A DNA stretch of 36,016 nt from UBA1731 sp963653155 (GCA_963653155.1 CAVJWR010000023.1:1-36016), one strand, 5' to 3'. Shown: positions 25,001 to 34,311, counted from the first letter of the stretch. The notes: generated from the sequence alone by a model not told the origin. Numbers and translations are program-made.

Positions 25001-26407
25001 ATGGGCTACATCAACGACGATTTTCTGCTTGCGACAAAGGCGGCCAAGGAGCTGTATCATGGCTACGCCGAGAAGATGCCGATCATAGACTATCATTGCC
25101 ATTTGCCGCCATCTGAGATCGCCGAGGACAAGCGCTGGGAGGACATCGCGCAGGTGTGGCTTGGCGGCGACCACTACAAGTGGCGGCAGATGCGCTCAAA
25201 CGGCATCGACGAGAGGTTCGTTACGGGAGATGCCCCTTGGCACGACAAATTCGTGAAGTTCGCCGAAACCATGGAAGTTCTCGTTAAGAATCCGCTTTTC
25301 GATTGGTCGCACCTTGAGCTGAAGCGCTATTTTGGCGTCGGCGACCGTCTTTGCGGCGCAACGGCCGAAAAGATTTGGAAGAAGTGCAATGAGCAGATGA
25401 AGAAGCCTGGGTTTTCCGCGCGTGGGCTCATGAAGAAATCCAACGTCCGCGTCGTGTGCACCACTGACGATCCTGTGGATTCACTTGAACACCACATTGC
25501 CATCGCAAAGAAGCCTTTCGGCACGAAGATCCTGCCTGCCTGGCGTTCGGACAAGGCCTCGAAGGTCGAGAACCTGAAGGCATGGAACGCATGGATGGAC
25601 AAGCTTGCCGCCGCTGCCGGCATGCCGGTGAAGACATACGATGACTTCCTAGAGGCCATGGCCAAGCGCCATGCGTTCTTCGAGAAGGCCGGATGCGTAA
25701 TCTCCGACTACGGAATCACCGAGGTGTTCGCAGCCCCATACACGGAGGCCGATCTCCGCAGGATATTCAAGAAGCTTCGCGGCGGAAAGGCCGCTACCCC
25801 AGAAGAGGCGCTGAAGTTCAAGAGCGCATGGCTCTTCGAGGGTCTTAAGGCCGATGCAAAGGCCAACTGGACGGCGCAACTTCACTATTGCTGCCTGCGC
25901 GACAACAACACCAGGATGTTCAACCTTCTCGGTCCAGACACCGGTTTCGATTGCATAGGCGACTGGTCCGTGACCGAATCGCTCTCGCGTCTCTTCGATC
26001 GTCTTGAGCAGGAGGATTCCTTGCCCCGCACCATCCTCTATTCCCTGAATCCGAAGGATACCGAAATGCTCGCCACCCTGATGGGGTGCTTCCAGAAAGG
26101 TCCAGACCGTGGCAAGCTCCAGCTTGGCAGTGCCTGGTGGTTCCTTGACCAGAAGGATGGTATGAAGAAGCAGATAGAGGCGCTTGCCGCGCTTGGCTGT
26201 CTCGGCAACTTCGTCGGGATGCTTACGGACTCGCGCTCGTTCCTTTCGTATACGCGCCACGAATACTTCCGCCGCATACTCTGCGCGAAGCTTGGCGATG
26301 AGGTCGCTCGCGGCGAGATCCCGAACGACATCGAATGGCTCGGCAAGATCGTTTCCGACATTTCCTTCAACAACGCAAACCGCTATTTCTTCGGCGGAAA
26401 GGCGTGA
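25001..26407 (+). CDS. uxaC: Glucuronate isomerase UxaC
   Basis: Cytoplasmic amidohydrolase-fold isomerase that converts D-glucuronate to D-fructuronate and D-galacturonate to D-tagaturonate, the first step of uronate catabolism. Its 468 residues match the family length (about 470). The metal-binding HxH is in DYHCHLPPSEIA (H32, H34). Other family signatures are DWSHLELKRYFGV, CTTDDPVDSLEHH, RDNNTRMFNLLGPDTGFDCI and a C-terminal SDISFNNANRYF. The start at 25001 has AAGGAG 8 nt upstream and an extended -10 promoter; a longer in-frame start at 24878 would run through the promoter. No other uronate genes adjoin it, so the rest of the pathway must be elsewhere. recA follows after 41 bp. Confidence 0.96.
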   Translation: MGYINDDFLLATKAAKELYHGYAEKMPIIDYHCHLPPSEIAEDKRWEDIAQVWLGGDHYKWRQMRSNGIDERFVTGDAPWHDKFVKFAETMEVLVKNPLFDWSHLELKRYFGVGDRLCGATAEKIWKKCNEQMKKPGFSARGLMKKSNVRVVCTTDDPVDSLEHHIAIAKKPFGTKILPAWRSDKASKVENLKAWNAWMDKLAAAAGMPVKTYDDFLEAMAKRHAFFEKAGCVISDYGITEVFAAPYTEADLRRIFKKLRGGKAATPEEALKFKSAWLFEGLKADAKANWTAQLHYCCLRDNNTRMFNLLGPDTGFDCIGDWSVTESLSRLFDRLEQEDSLPRTILYSLNPKDTEMLATLMGCFQKGPDRGKLQLGSAWWFLDQKDGMKKQIEALAALGCLGNFVGMLTDSRSFLSYTRHEYFRRILCAKLGDEVARGEIPNDIEWLGKIVSDISFNNANRYFFGGKA

Positions 26408-26448
26408 TTTCGCAACGAGTGCAAACGTCATAAGTTCAGGAGAGTGAC

Positions 26449-27498
26449 ATGGCAGACAAGTCTGACAAGAAAGAAAAGGCGGCAGAGGTCGTAAAGAAGA
26501 GCAACACGGCGCTCGATGCCGTGCTTTCGCAGATCCGCAAGGAGTTCGGCGAACTTTCCATCATGAAGCTCGGAGAGCATGCCCATGCGGATATCCCTGT
26601 CATTTCGACTGGCGCCCTGTCACTCGACCTCGCGCTCGGCGTGGGCGGGCTTCCGCGTGGACGCATCGTCGAATGCTACGGGCAGGAGTCGAGCGGCAAG
26701 ACGACGCTCGCTCTGCACGTAGTGGCGAATGCGCAGAAGAATGGTGGAGTCGCTGCGTTCATAGATGCGGAGCATGCACTTGATCCGGGCTATGCCAAGA
26801 AGATTGGCGTAAACCTTGATGACCTCATCGTCTCGCAGCCCAATTCCGGAGAAGAGGCCCTATCCATATGCGAACAGCTTTGCAAGAGCGGAGCCCTTGA
26901 CGTGATTGTCGTCGATTCCGTTGCGGCACTTACGCCTCAGGCCGAGATTGACGGCAACATGGGCGACTCCCACATGGGGTTGCAGGCCCGATTGATGTCG
27001 CAGGCAATGCGCAAGCTCACGGGCGTGCTGAACCAGACGAAGACCCTTTGCATCTTCACGAATCAGGTGCGCGAGAAGATTGGCATTATGTTTGGCAACC
27101 CAGAGACTACTCCTGGCGGCAAGGCCCTGAAGTTCTACGCCTCGTGCCGTCTGCAGGTGCAGCGCATCGGGGCTATCAAGGATCCGGGCGGCACGGTGAT
27201 CGGCAACCGTACGCGCGTGAAGGTTGTGAAGAACAAGGTCGCTCCGCCGTTCACTGAGGCCGAGTTCGACATACTCTACTCCTGCGGCATATCGTGGGAG
27301 GGGTCTGTGCTTGATGCCGCACTGGCTCGCGGAGTGGTGGAGAAACGCGGTAGCTGGATATCGTATGGCACGGAACAGCTGGGGCAGGGCAGCATGGCCA
27401 CGATGGAGTTCCTTAAGTCCCACCCGGAAGTTACCGCAGAGATCGTCGAGAAGGTGAAGGTAACCCCTCTCCTGCAAGGTAGTGCGAGGAAGAAATGA
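26449..27498 (+). CDS. recA: Recombinase RecA
   Basis: ATP-dependent strand-exchange protein for homologous recombination and SOS induction, 349 residues. Walker A is GQESSGKT at 78-85 (Q replaces the usual P after G), followed by the DNA-binding loop region FGNPETTPGGKALKFYAS. FIDAEHALDP and VVDSVAALTP are also canonical. CAGGAG lies 7 nt before the ATG. I found no obvious LexA box in the 41-bp gap after uxaC. The stop overlaps the rsfS start as ATGA, so recA, rsfS and probably recD2 are co-transcribed. Confidence 0.98.
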   Translation: MADKSDKKEKAAEVVKKSNTALDAVLSQIRKEFGELSIMKLGEHAHADIPVISTGALSLDLALGVGGLPRGRIVECYGQESSGKTTLALHVVANAQKNGGVAAFIDAEHALDPGYAKKIGVNLDDLIVSQPNSGEEALSICEQLCKSGALDVIVVDSVAALTPQAEIDGNMGDSHMGLQARLMSQAMRKLTGVLNQTKTLCIFTNQVREKIGIMFGNPETTPGGKALKFYASCRLQVQRIGAIKDPGGTVIGNRTRVKVVKNKVAPPFTEAEFDILYSCGISWEGSVLDAALARGVVEKRGSWISYGTEQLGQGSMATMEFLKSHPEVTAEIVEKVKVTPLLQGSARKK

Positions 27499-27827
27499 CA
27501 GTAGAAGAACAGGTAGGGATCATAAAGGCCGCCCTTGAAGACAAGAAGGCGGTGGATGTGAGGGCCTATGACGTGCGTGGCGTGTCTGGGTTCGCCGATG
27601 CGTTCGTCATCGCCACAGGCTCAGCTGCACCTCATTTGAAAGCCCTGGTGGCAGGCGTACAGTCCGCCATGAAGGAAGCGGGAGTGGATTCGTACCGCAC
27701 CAGCGGAGACCCGGCAAGCGGTTGGATCGTGGTGGACTATGTCGATATAGTGATGCACGTTTTCCTGCCAGAGGCAAGAGCCTACTACGCCCTTGAGAAA
27801 CTTTGGACAGAAGCGAAGCCGCTCTGA
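27495..27827 (+). CDS. rsfS: Ribosomal silencing factor RsfS
   Basis: Small RsfS/Iojap/YbeB protein of 110 residues that binds ribosomal protein uL14 on the 50S subunit and blocks subunit joining when nutrients are scarce. Family motifs are KKAVDVRAYDVRGVSGFADAF, VIATGSAAPHLKALV and SGWIVVDYVDIVMHVFLPEAR, ending YYALEKLW. The ATG overlaps the recA stop by 4 nt. In many bacteria rsfS sits beside nadD or rlmH; its placement between recA and recD2 is unusual and probably lineage-specific. Confidence 0.95.
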   Translation: MTVEEQVGIIKAALEDKKAVDVRAYDVRGVSGFADAFVIATGSAAPHLKALVAGVQSAMKEAGVDSYRTSGDPASGWIVVDYVDIVMHVFLPEARAYYALEKLWTEAKPL

Positions 27828-27839
27828 GGACAAAACAGG

Positions 27840-30065
27840 ATGGCGGAGGCACCGCTTGAAACGCTTGACGGCACGGTGGTGGGCATAGTGTTCCGCAATC
27901 CCGAAACGGGATATTCCGTGCTTCGGGTGTCTTGCGATGGCGACGGCGCATTTCGACTTAAGCCCAGAGAGGCTGTGATCGTTGGCCTATGCGGGGCCGT
28001 GTGGGAGGGCGAAGAGCTTCACGCCACGGGAGAGTGGGTCATGGACAAGGCCCATGGACGCCAGTTCAAGGCCTCATCCATAGTCTGCGCAACACCGCAT
28101 TCGGTTTCCGGAATGGAGCGCTACCTTGCGTCCGGCCTGATATCGGGGGTCGGGCCTGAGTACGCGAAGCGCATCGTCGCAAAGTTCGGCGAGAACACGC
28201 TGAATGTCCTTGATCGGTTCTCGTCCCGTCTGACTGAGGTTCCGGGAATCGGCAAGACTCGCGCACGGCGCATCAAGGCAAGCTGGGACAAAGGCGTAGC
28301 CATGCGTGAGATAATGATCTTCACGCAGACGTACGGCATATCCGTCTCGAAGACCGTGGACATATACCGCAGGTACGGGCAGGATACCATTGCAATAATA
28401 AAATCGGATCCGTATCGGCTGTGCCGCGACATCTGGGGCATAGGGTTCGCCACTGCGGACAAGATCGCAATGTCGCTCGGTATGGCGAAGGATGCGCCGC
28501 AACGCGCCCGCGCCGCGCTGATCCACACGCTTCGGACGGAGGCGGAAGATGGCGGACACTGCTGGACGCTGGAGCCAGACCTGCTCCTCCAGGCGAACGA
28601 ACTTGTGGGCATAGCCGTGGAGAGGCTGTCCGAAGCCCTCAAGGCAGAGGAACTTGATGGGCGCGTCGTGGCTGAACATATTGGCGGCGTCGCGGAAGCT
28701 CCGCGCAGAATATACCTTTCAGAACTGTACAGGTCGGAGTGCAATGTGGCGTCGAAGATACGCCGGATGCTTTGTGCGCCCATATCATTCAAGCCGATTG
28801 ATGCGGAACGTGCCGTGGCATGGTGGGAAAGGACGACGGGCTTTCGCCTTGCGCCTGCACAGGATCGGGCGGTGCGCACGTCGCTCGTGAACAAGGTAAG
28901 CATCATAACGGGAGGCCCTGGGGTCGGAAAGACCACCATCGTACGTGCGCTTGTCGACATATACCAGGCAAGGAAAGTCACGGCGGGGCATCCTGCCATT
29001 CGCGTCGTCACTGCCGCACCTACGGGCAGGGCGGCGAAACGCCTTTCGGAGTCCACGAAGACAAAGGCGCAGACCCTGCACCGTCTCCTGAAGTACAACC
29101 CCAAGACGCGAGAGTTCACGTATAACGCCAGGAATAGGCTTGAGGGCGATGTGTTTGTGTTTGACGAGACCTCCATGGTTGACATAAGGCTGATGGAGAA
29201 CGTTGTGCTTGCCATCCCGGATGAGGCCACCGTCATACTTGTCGGCGACACGGATCAGTTGCCGAGCGTAGGCCCTGGGAATGTGCTTCGCGACCTCATC
29301 GCCTCTGGCAAGATGGCGTGTTCCCGACTCACGGAGATATTTCGGCAGGACAATTCCGGGTTCATCGTGAGGAACGCCCACAATGTCAACGACGGCAAGG
29401 GCCTTGAGATGCCGCCGCCAGGAATGGAAAGCGACTTCTATTTCATACAGCAACGTGATCCGGAAAAGGCCCTGTCGTTCGCGCTTGATTTCATGACGAA
29501 CCGCATCCCGAGAAAATTCGGGATGAATCCGATGCTGGACGTGCAGGTGCTTTCTCCGATGCGGAAGAATATGCTTGGCACAGAGAACCTGAACAATCTC
29601 ATACAGCGGAGGCTGAATCCGGAAGGCCCTGCGGTGCAGCGCGGTGCCGCTCTATTCCGCAAGGGTGACAGGGTGATGCAGCTCAGGAACAACTACGACA
29701 AGGATGTGTTCAACGGAGACGTTGGGTTCATCGTGTCGGCAGATCCCGAGGATAGAAAGCTCGTTGTCGTTTTTGACGGGCGGCCGGTGGAGTATTCGGC
29801 AGGCGACATGGATGAGCTGTCGCTGGCATACGCGACAACCATACACAAGTCGCAGGGCAGCGAATATCCGGCCGTGATTGTGCTTATGCACAACCAGCAT
29901 TACATGCTGCTTCAGCGCAATCTCCTGTACACGGCGATCACTCGCGGGAAAAAGCTGGTGATGGTCATCGGTTCTGCGTGGGCGGTATCCAAGGCGATCG
30001 AGACCAATACGGTAAGCGCTCGGCGCACTGCGCTTGCCGAACGCATCGCGGAATCGGCGGCATAG
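27840..30065 (+). CDS. recD2: RecD2-type ATP-dependent DNA helicase
   Basis: 5'-3' superfamily 1B helicase of the RecD2 group, which acts without RecBC in repair. It has 741 residues. An N-terminal OB-like part leads to helix-hairpin-helix segments around 100-145 (SGVGPEYAKRIVAKFG, VPGIGKTRARRI). Walker A is GGPGVGKTT at 358-366, Walker B is VFDETSMVD near 440-448, and GDTDQLPSVGPGNVL carries motif III. The C terminus holds the UvrD-like motifs (LSLAYATTIHKSQGSEYP, NLLYTAITRGKKL). GAGGA lies 9 nt upstream of the ATG, 12 bp after rsfS. An AddB-like gene lies 4 kb downstream, but this is not a RecBCD-type RecD. Confidence 0.95.
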   Translation: MAEAPLETLDGTVVGIVFRNPETGYSVLRVSCDGDGAFRLKPREAVIVGLCGAVWEGEELHATGEWVMDKAHGRQFKASSIVCATPHSVSGMERYLASGLISGVGPEYAKRIVAKFGENTLNVLDRFSSRLTEVPGIGKTRARRIKASWDKGVAMREIMIFTQTYGISVSKTVDIYRRYGQDTIAIIKSDPYRLCRDIWGIGFATADKIAMSLGMAKDAPQRARAALIHTLRTEAEDGGHCWTLEPDLLLQANELVGIAVERLSEALKAEELDGRVVAEHIGGVAEAPRRIYLSELYRSECNVASKIRRMLCAPISFKPIDAERAVAWWERTTGFRLAPAQDRAVRTSLVNKVSIITGGPGVGKTTIVRALVDIYQARKVTAGHPAIRVVTAAPTGRAAKRLSESTKTKAQTLHRLLKYNPKTREFTYNARNRLEGDVFVFDETSMVDIRLMENVVLAIPDEATVILVGDTDQLPSVGPGNVLRDLIASGKMACSRLTEIFRQDNSGFIVRNAHNVNDGKGLEMPPPGMESDFYFIQQRDPEKALSFALDFMTNRIPRKFGMNPMLDVQVLSPMRKNMLGTENLNNLIQRRLNPEGPAVQRGAALFRKGDRVMQLRNNYDKDVFNGDVGFIVSADPEDRKLVVVFDGRPVEYSAGDMDELSLAYATTIHKSQGSEYPAVIVLMHNQHYMLLQRNLLYTAITRGKKLVMVIGSAWAVSKAIETNTVSARRTALAERIAESAA

Positions 30066-30071
30066 GGAAGG

Positions 30072-30101
30072 TTGCGCGGCGGAGTTGGCGTGTGGTATAA
30101 T
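30072..30101 (+). promoter_or_regulatory. Promoter of the Tat-exported oxidoreductase
   Basis: TGTGGTATAAT ends with TATAAT at 30096-30101, and TTGCGC at 30072-30077 gives an 18-bp spacer. It lies in the 57-bp gap after recD2. Transcription would begin near 30108, just before an AAGGG ribosome-binding site. Confidence 0.55.
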
Positions 30102-30122
30102 TGCGAACAAAAGGGTGAAAAG

Positions 30123-31508
30123 ATGGATTTGCTGGCGAACAGAAGAGGTTTTATCAAAGGTGCCGCCGTGGCGGCAAGTTTCCTGCCGAGTTTCGGCATC
30201 CTTGGCGATGACAGGAGCAGGCTTCCTGAGGACAAGCGTCCAATCGGGCCGGATGACGACACGATAAATGTGGCCATGATCGGCTGGGGGGCTGAGGGCC
30301 GCGTGCTTTCAAACTCCTTGGCGCGAATTCCCGGCGTTCGTGTTCGCGCCGTGTGCGACATCTGGAAGTTCCAGTGCCAGCAGGCCCGTGCCTTCTTCAA
30401 GGGCTACGGTATGGATGTGCGCACGTACGAAGACTATCGTGAGATGCTGGACAAGGAAGATGCCAACATCGACGCCGTGATTGTGGCAACGCCAGACTGG
30501 ATGCACTGCGAGCACACCTGCTATTGTCTGCGCAAGGGCAAGCACGTATACTGCGAGAAGGAGATGAGCAACAAGCTCGAAGAGGCCGCAGAGATGTGCC
30601 GTGTCCAGAAGGAGACCGGCAAGCTTCTGCAGATCGGACATCAGCGGCGTTCCAATCCACGCTATCGCCACTGCTTTGAGCATGTCGTGCCGGAAATGCT
30701 TGGGCGCGTCACCACAGCGTATGCGCAATGGAACCGCACCCTCGCCCCGTTCTTCTCGGTGAAGCGTCCGCCGAAGCAATCCATCCTTACGAAGTATGGA
30801 TACGAGAACGCGGAGCAATACCTGAACTGGCGATGGTTCCACAAGTATGGCGGCGGCTCCATGGTCGACCTAGGTTCGCACCAGATAGATCTCTTCTTCT
30901 GGGCGTGGGGTGTGCCGCCGTCCAGCGTCACTGCGATTGGCGGCAAGGACGCATTCTCGCCACGTCGGCAGACGTATGACCGCGTGTACTGCATCTACGA
31001 ATTCACGATGCCTGACGGCACAAAGAACGAGGCGGTGTACCAGGTGATATCGTCGAATGCTAGAGGCGGATTCTATGAGCAGTTCATGGGCGTGAATGCC
31101 GCCCTTACGATCGCCGAGATATCGGCACGCGGCAATACGGTGCAGCGGGAACTTCGCGAGGGCGGGTTCTCGGATGCCGAGTGGCAGAAGTTCATCGACA
31201 AGGGGTACATCCTTCCTACTGAAGGCGACAAGATAAAGAAAGAGGTCACCAAGGACATCGCCGTAGATACGCGCATTTCGGCACAGGCGACGGGCAATCC
31301 ACTTGCAGTGGAGATGAACAAGCCCGCGCACATGCCACACCTTGAGAATTTCTTTGCGGCTTGCCGCCATGGGCAGAAGCTAAATTGTCCCGCAGAGCTT
31401 GCCTATGAGTCTGCCGTGGCTGTGCTCGCCGCCAACGTCGCGGCGGACACTCGCAAGACGCATTACTTCAAGGCCGAGGATTTCGTAGTGCCGCCAAGAA
31501 AGGCCTGA
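30123..31508 (+). CDS. Tat-exported Gfo/Idh/MocA family oxidoreductase
   Basis: NAD(P)-dependent sugar or inositol dehydrogenase-like protein of 461 residues; the substrate is unknown. The N terminus NRRGFIKGAAVAASFLPSFG is a twin-arginine signal (RRGFIK), so it is predicted to be exported folded with its cofactor. The Rossmann fold starts at INVAMIGWGAEGRVLSN, with AVCDIW ending the second strand. The usual EKP motif reads CEKEMSNKLEEA, and IGHQRRSNPRY follows. Such exported members are abundant in Planctomycetes, Verrucomicrobia and Kiritimatiellota. I chose the ATG at 30123 because the promoter at 30096-30101 and AAAAGGG lie just upstream; a longer start at 30072 would precede the promoter. 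Confidence 0.9.
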   Translation: MDLLANRRGFIKGAAVAASFLPSFGILGDDRSRLPEDKRPIGPDDDTINVAMIGWGAEGRVLSNSLARIPGVRVRAVCDIWKFQCQQARAFFKGYGMDVRTYEDYREMLDKEDANIDAVIVATPDWMHCEHTCYCLRKGKHVYCEKEMSNKLEEAAEMCRVQKETGKLLQIGHQRRSNPRYRHCFEHVVPEMLGRVTTAYAQWNRTLAPFFSVKRPPKQSILTKYGYENAEQYLNWRWFHKYGGGSMVDLGSHQIDLFFWAWGVPPSSVTAIGGKDAFSPRRQTYDRVYCIYEFTMPDGTKNEAVYQVISSNARGGFYEQFMGVNAALTIAEISARGNTVQRELREGGFSDAEWQKFIDKGYILPTEGDKIKKEVTKDIAVDTRISAQATGNPLAVEMNKPAHMPHLENFFAACRHGQKLNCPAELAYESAVAVLAANVAADTRKTHYFKAEDFVVPPRKA

Positions 31509-31515
31509 TGTGCGG

Positions 31516-31554
31516 ACAATTCATGCGGACTGCTTGAAAGGCACCATGAATTGT
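31516..31554. repeat. 10-bp perfect inverted repeat before the TPR gene
   Basis: ACAATTCATG (31516-31525) and CATGAATTGT (31545-31554) are perfect reverse complements around a 19-nt loop. It follows the oxidoreductase stop and runs into the TGTGGTAAATT promoter element. It lacks a U run, so it may be an operator or an atypical terminator. Confidence 0.55.
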
Positions 31555-31562
31555 GGTAAATT
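31552..31562 (+). promoter_or_regulatory. Extended -10 promoter of the TPR gene
   Basis: TGTGGTAAATT matches the TGTGGTATAATT block before uxaC and the oxidoreductase with one base missing. It places the start site near 31569 and supports ATG 31598 as the translation start. Confidence 0.45.
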
Positions 31563-31597
31563 GGCGGAAGTTTCTTTTTAGGAAAGGCAGGGTTTAT

Positions 31598-32992
31598 ATG
31601 GCGAACGATGCGATAGCCCAAAAGGCACAGAATTTCACAAACCGTGGCAGACAGGCGCTTGAGGCCAGAAAGTTTGACTTGGCCATCGAGATGTTCATGC
31701 AGGCGCTGACGCTTGCGCCAGATGCGCTTGAGACGCGCAGGATGCTCCGCGCCGCGCAGATAGGCAAGTTCAAGAGCAACCCGCCAAGTGCCCTTGCCCT
31801 AAAGGTTCAGGGGCTTGGCGGATACTTCGCCAGGCAGAAGGTGCTCGCCATGGCGAAGAAAGGCCAGGGAATAGAGGCCATGGCCGAGGCGGAGAAGCTT
31901 CTGCAGCAAAACCCGCTTGACCCCGGCAACATCGAGTGCGCCGTGAAGGCGGCCGAATCGGCAGGCAAGCCAGAGGCTGCGGCGATAACGATAGAGGCCG
32001 CATACAACTGTGGCAACAATGACCCTGCGCTCCTTGAGCGGGTCGCCACGTACTATACCATTGCCAAGCGGTTCGACAAGGCCCGCGATGCCTACCAGAA
32101 GTTGTCGGAACTCAAGCCGGGCGACCAGCGCATTCTCCAATTGCTGAAGAACACCGAGGCCCAGGCCACGATGTCTGCAGGATGGAACGATGCGGTCGGA
32201 AAGAAAGGCGGATTCCAGCAGCTCATCGCAAACAAGGAACAGGCCAAGAAGCTTGATCAGGCGAACAAGGCGATGGTGGTTGGAGACGATGCGGACGCGC
32301 TCATAGCGGAGAAGTTGGCCCAGATAGAGAAAGAGCCGGCCAACATGAACTTTTATCGCGCCTTGGCCCGTATCTACACCCAGAACAAGCGGTTCGCAGA
32401 GGCGATATCCACGTTGGAAAAGGCCATATCGATCAACAGTGCCGATCCGGAACTTGACCGCATGCTTTCGTCCACGCGCACGGCCGACTATGAGTATCGC
32501 ATTGAGCAGTTGAAGGGTGCGGGCAAAAACGAGGAAGCCGACGAGCTTGAGGCCGAAAAGAACCAGTTCGTGTTTGACGACCTTGCGGCTCGCGTCGAAC
32601 GCTACCCCAACGACTTGCACTTGCATTTCGAGCTCGGTCTGCAGTATTTCACCTACGGATACTACGACGAGGCCGTCCAGCATTTCCAGCTGGCCCAGAA
32701 GAGTCCGAAGGATCGCCTTGAGGCACTTTACTATCTGGCCATGTGCTTCGTGCATAAGGGACAGGTAGACATGGGCGTGATGCAGCTTGAGACTGCCCGC
32801 GACCAGATCCCGACGATGGACGAGCTGAAGAAGAAGATCGTGTACCAGCTTGGCCTGTGCGCCGAACAGTCTGGCGATCTCGAAAAGGCATATGCGTACT
32901 ACAAGGACGTGTATTCCACTGATGTCACATTTGCGGATCTCAATACGCGCATGCTTGATGTCGCAGCGAAGCTAAAGGCCGCGAAAGCCTGA
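31598..32992 (+). CDS. Tetratricopeptide repeat protein
   Basis: A 464-residue, all-helical TPR protein with no signal peptide, so probably cytoplasmic. TPR units are visible near the N terminus (FTNRGRQALEARKFDLAIEM, then FMQALTLAPDA), in the middle (FYRALARIYTQNKRFAEAIS, then TLEKAISINSADP) and near the C terminus (LHFELGLQYFTYGYYDEAVQ; YQLGLCAEQSGDLEKAYAYY). Between them is a Lys/Glu-rich, coiled-coil-like stretch. It probably acts as a protein-interaction scaffold; the partner is unknown. I chose ATG 31598 because the promoter element at 31552-31562 and the AGGAAAGG/AGGG purine stretch lie just upstream; the in-frame upstream start at 31553 overlaps the promoter. rmuC follows after 31 bp. 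Confidence 0.88.
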   Translation: MANDAIAQKAQNFTNRGRQALEARKFDLAIEMFMQALTLAPDALETRRMLRAAQIGKFKSNPPSALALKVQGLGGYFARQKVLAMAKKGQGIEAMAEAEKLLQQNPLDPGNIECAVKAAESAGKPEAAAITIEAAYNCGNNDPALLERVATYYTIAKRFDKARDAYQKLSELKPGDQRILQLLKNTEAQATMSAGWNDAVGKKGGFQQLIANKEQAKKLDQANKAMVVGDDADALIAEKLAQIEKEPANMNFYRALARIYTQNKRFAEAISTLEKAISINSADPELDRMLSSTRTADYEYRIEQLKGAGKNEEADELEAEKNQFVFDDLAARVERYPNDLHLHFELGLQYFTYGYYDEAVQHFQLAQKSPKDRLEALYYLAMCFVHKGQVDMGVMQLETARDQIPTMDELKKKIVYQLGLCAEQSGDLEKAYAYYKDVYSTDVTFADLNTRMLDVAAKLKAAKA

Positions 32993-33023
32993 TCGGAGCG
33001 GCATTCGCGCCGACAGTTGAGGC

Positions 33024-34307
33024 ATGATGGGGCCTTTCGTGTTGCTTTGCCTGATTGGGTTCTTCGCGGCGGCGTTTGCCGCCGCGATGTGCGGGTTCGT
33101 CAGGTCCCGTTCCGCGAAAGATGCCGCAATCCGGGAAAGCGTACGCCTCAAGAGCGAGAACGACAGCCTACGTATGCTCTTGGCCTCAAAGGACGAAAGC
33201 TTCGAGGCAAGACTCGCCGACAGGGAGCGGTCGTGCACAGAACGGTTGGCCGAGCAGCGCAATACGTTCAACGCGACCATCGGTGCGCTCCGCAATGAAT
33301 TTACGGCATTGGTGGAGAAGGAATTGGATGAAAAGGCCCGTTCCCTCTCCGAAAAGAACGCGAAGGACGTGAAACCGCTTTTCGATGCATTGAAGGAGCG
33401 TATTGCCGACTTCAAGCTTTCCGCCGAAAAGACGAGAGAGGCCAATGTCCAGCTGGGTGCGGAGTTGAAGTCAAAATTGGGAGAGGTCGGGCAAAAGGCG
33501 CAGAGCCTCGGACAGCAGGCGGAGAATTTCATCGCGGCCTTGAAGGGCGGCAACAAGAAACAGGGCAACTGGGGAGAGGGAATTGTCCGCAACGCGTTGG
33601 AGGGGGCGGGCCTTGTAAGCGGAGTCGATTTCGTCGAACAAGAGGGCGCCCACGATGCAGGATTGCCTGACTTCACCGTATTTGATGGAGGCCACCGAAA
33701 GATACTCATTGACGCAAAGGTGAACATAGACGCATTTCTCTCCGCTGTGCAGGCTTCGGACGAGGGAAGGGCGTCTGATGCCGAGGCAATGATGAAGGAG
33801 CATGCCCGTAGCGTCCGCAATCAGATCGTTGGGCTATCCGGCAAGGAGTACCCGAAATTGCTCAAGGAAAAGGATCGCGATCTGGAGGTAGAGTATTCCC
33901 CCGTTGTGATAATGGCCATGCCGAGCGAAGCCACTTACGCGGCGGCATTGTCGGTCGATCCATCCATAGGGGCGTTTGCGAACGAGAAGAATGTGGTTCT
34001 CGCTTCGCCACAAATGCTGTTTGGGTATCTTGTGCTTTTCAAGCTTGGCATTGACAGGCTGAAGGTAGACAGGAACAATCAGGAGATCGGCAAGCGCGCC
34101 GAACAGATCCTTGCGCGACTTGATGCCGCCTTCGTGGCGTTTGAAAAGGTCGGAAAGGCGCTTGAGGACGCCCAACGCCAGTACAAGGAGACGTTGCGCA
34201 AGGTGGGCTATGAGGATGGCGGGCTTAATGTTCGCGTTCCCGCGAAGGAGTTGTCGAAATTGACAAACTCAAACGGCAAGCGTGCGTCACTTGCCTTGCG
34301 GACGTGA
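33024..34307 (+). CDS. rmuC: DNA recombination protein RmuC
   Basis: A 427-residue RmuC family protein, a predicted nuclease-fold protein that limits inversion between short inverted repeats in E. coli. One N-terminal membrane helix (FVLLCLIGFFAAAFAAAMCGF) is followed by a coiled coil (about 35-150). The RmuC core follows with KKQGNWGEGIVRNALEGAGL, LPDFTVFDGGHRKILIDAKV (restriction-endonuclease-like D...DAK) and SPQMLFGYLVLFKLG. The start is ATG 33024 or 33027 (ATGATG); TTGAGG just before fits the second better. A possible partner in repair is the adjacent AddB-like gene, which starts 4 bp after the rmuC stop. Confidence 0.93.
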   Translation: MMGPFVLLCLIGFFAAAFAAAMCGFVRSRSAKDAAIRESVRLKSENDSLRMLLASKDESFEARLADRERSCTERLAEQRNTFNATIGALRNEFTALVEKELDEKARSLSEKNAKDVKPLFDALKERIADFKLSAEKTREANVQLGAELKSKLGEVGQKAQSLGQQAENFIAALKGGNKKQGNWGEGIVRNALEGAGLVSGVDFVEQEGAHDAGLPDFTVFDGGHRKILIDAKVNIDAFLSAVQASDEGRASDAEAMMKEHARSVRNQIVGLSGKEYPKLLKEKDRDLEVEYSPVVIMAMPSEATYAAALSVDPSIGAFANEKNVVLASPQMLFGYLVLFKLGIDRLKVDRNNQEIGKRAEQILARLDAAFVAFEKVGKALEDAQRQYKETLRKVGYEDGGLNVRVPAKELSKLTNSNGKRASLALRT

Positions 34308-34311
34308 AGCG

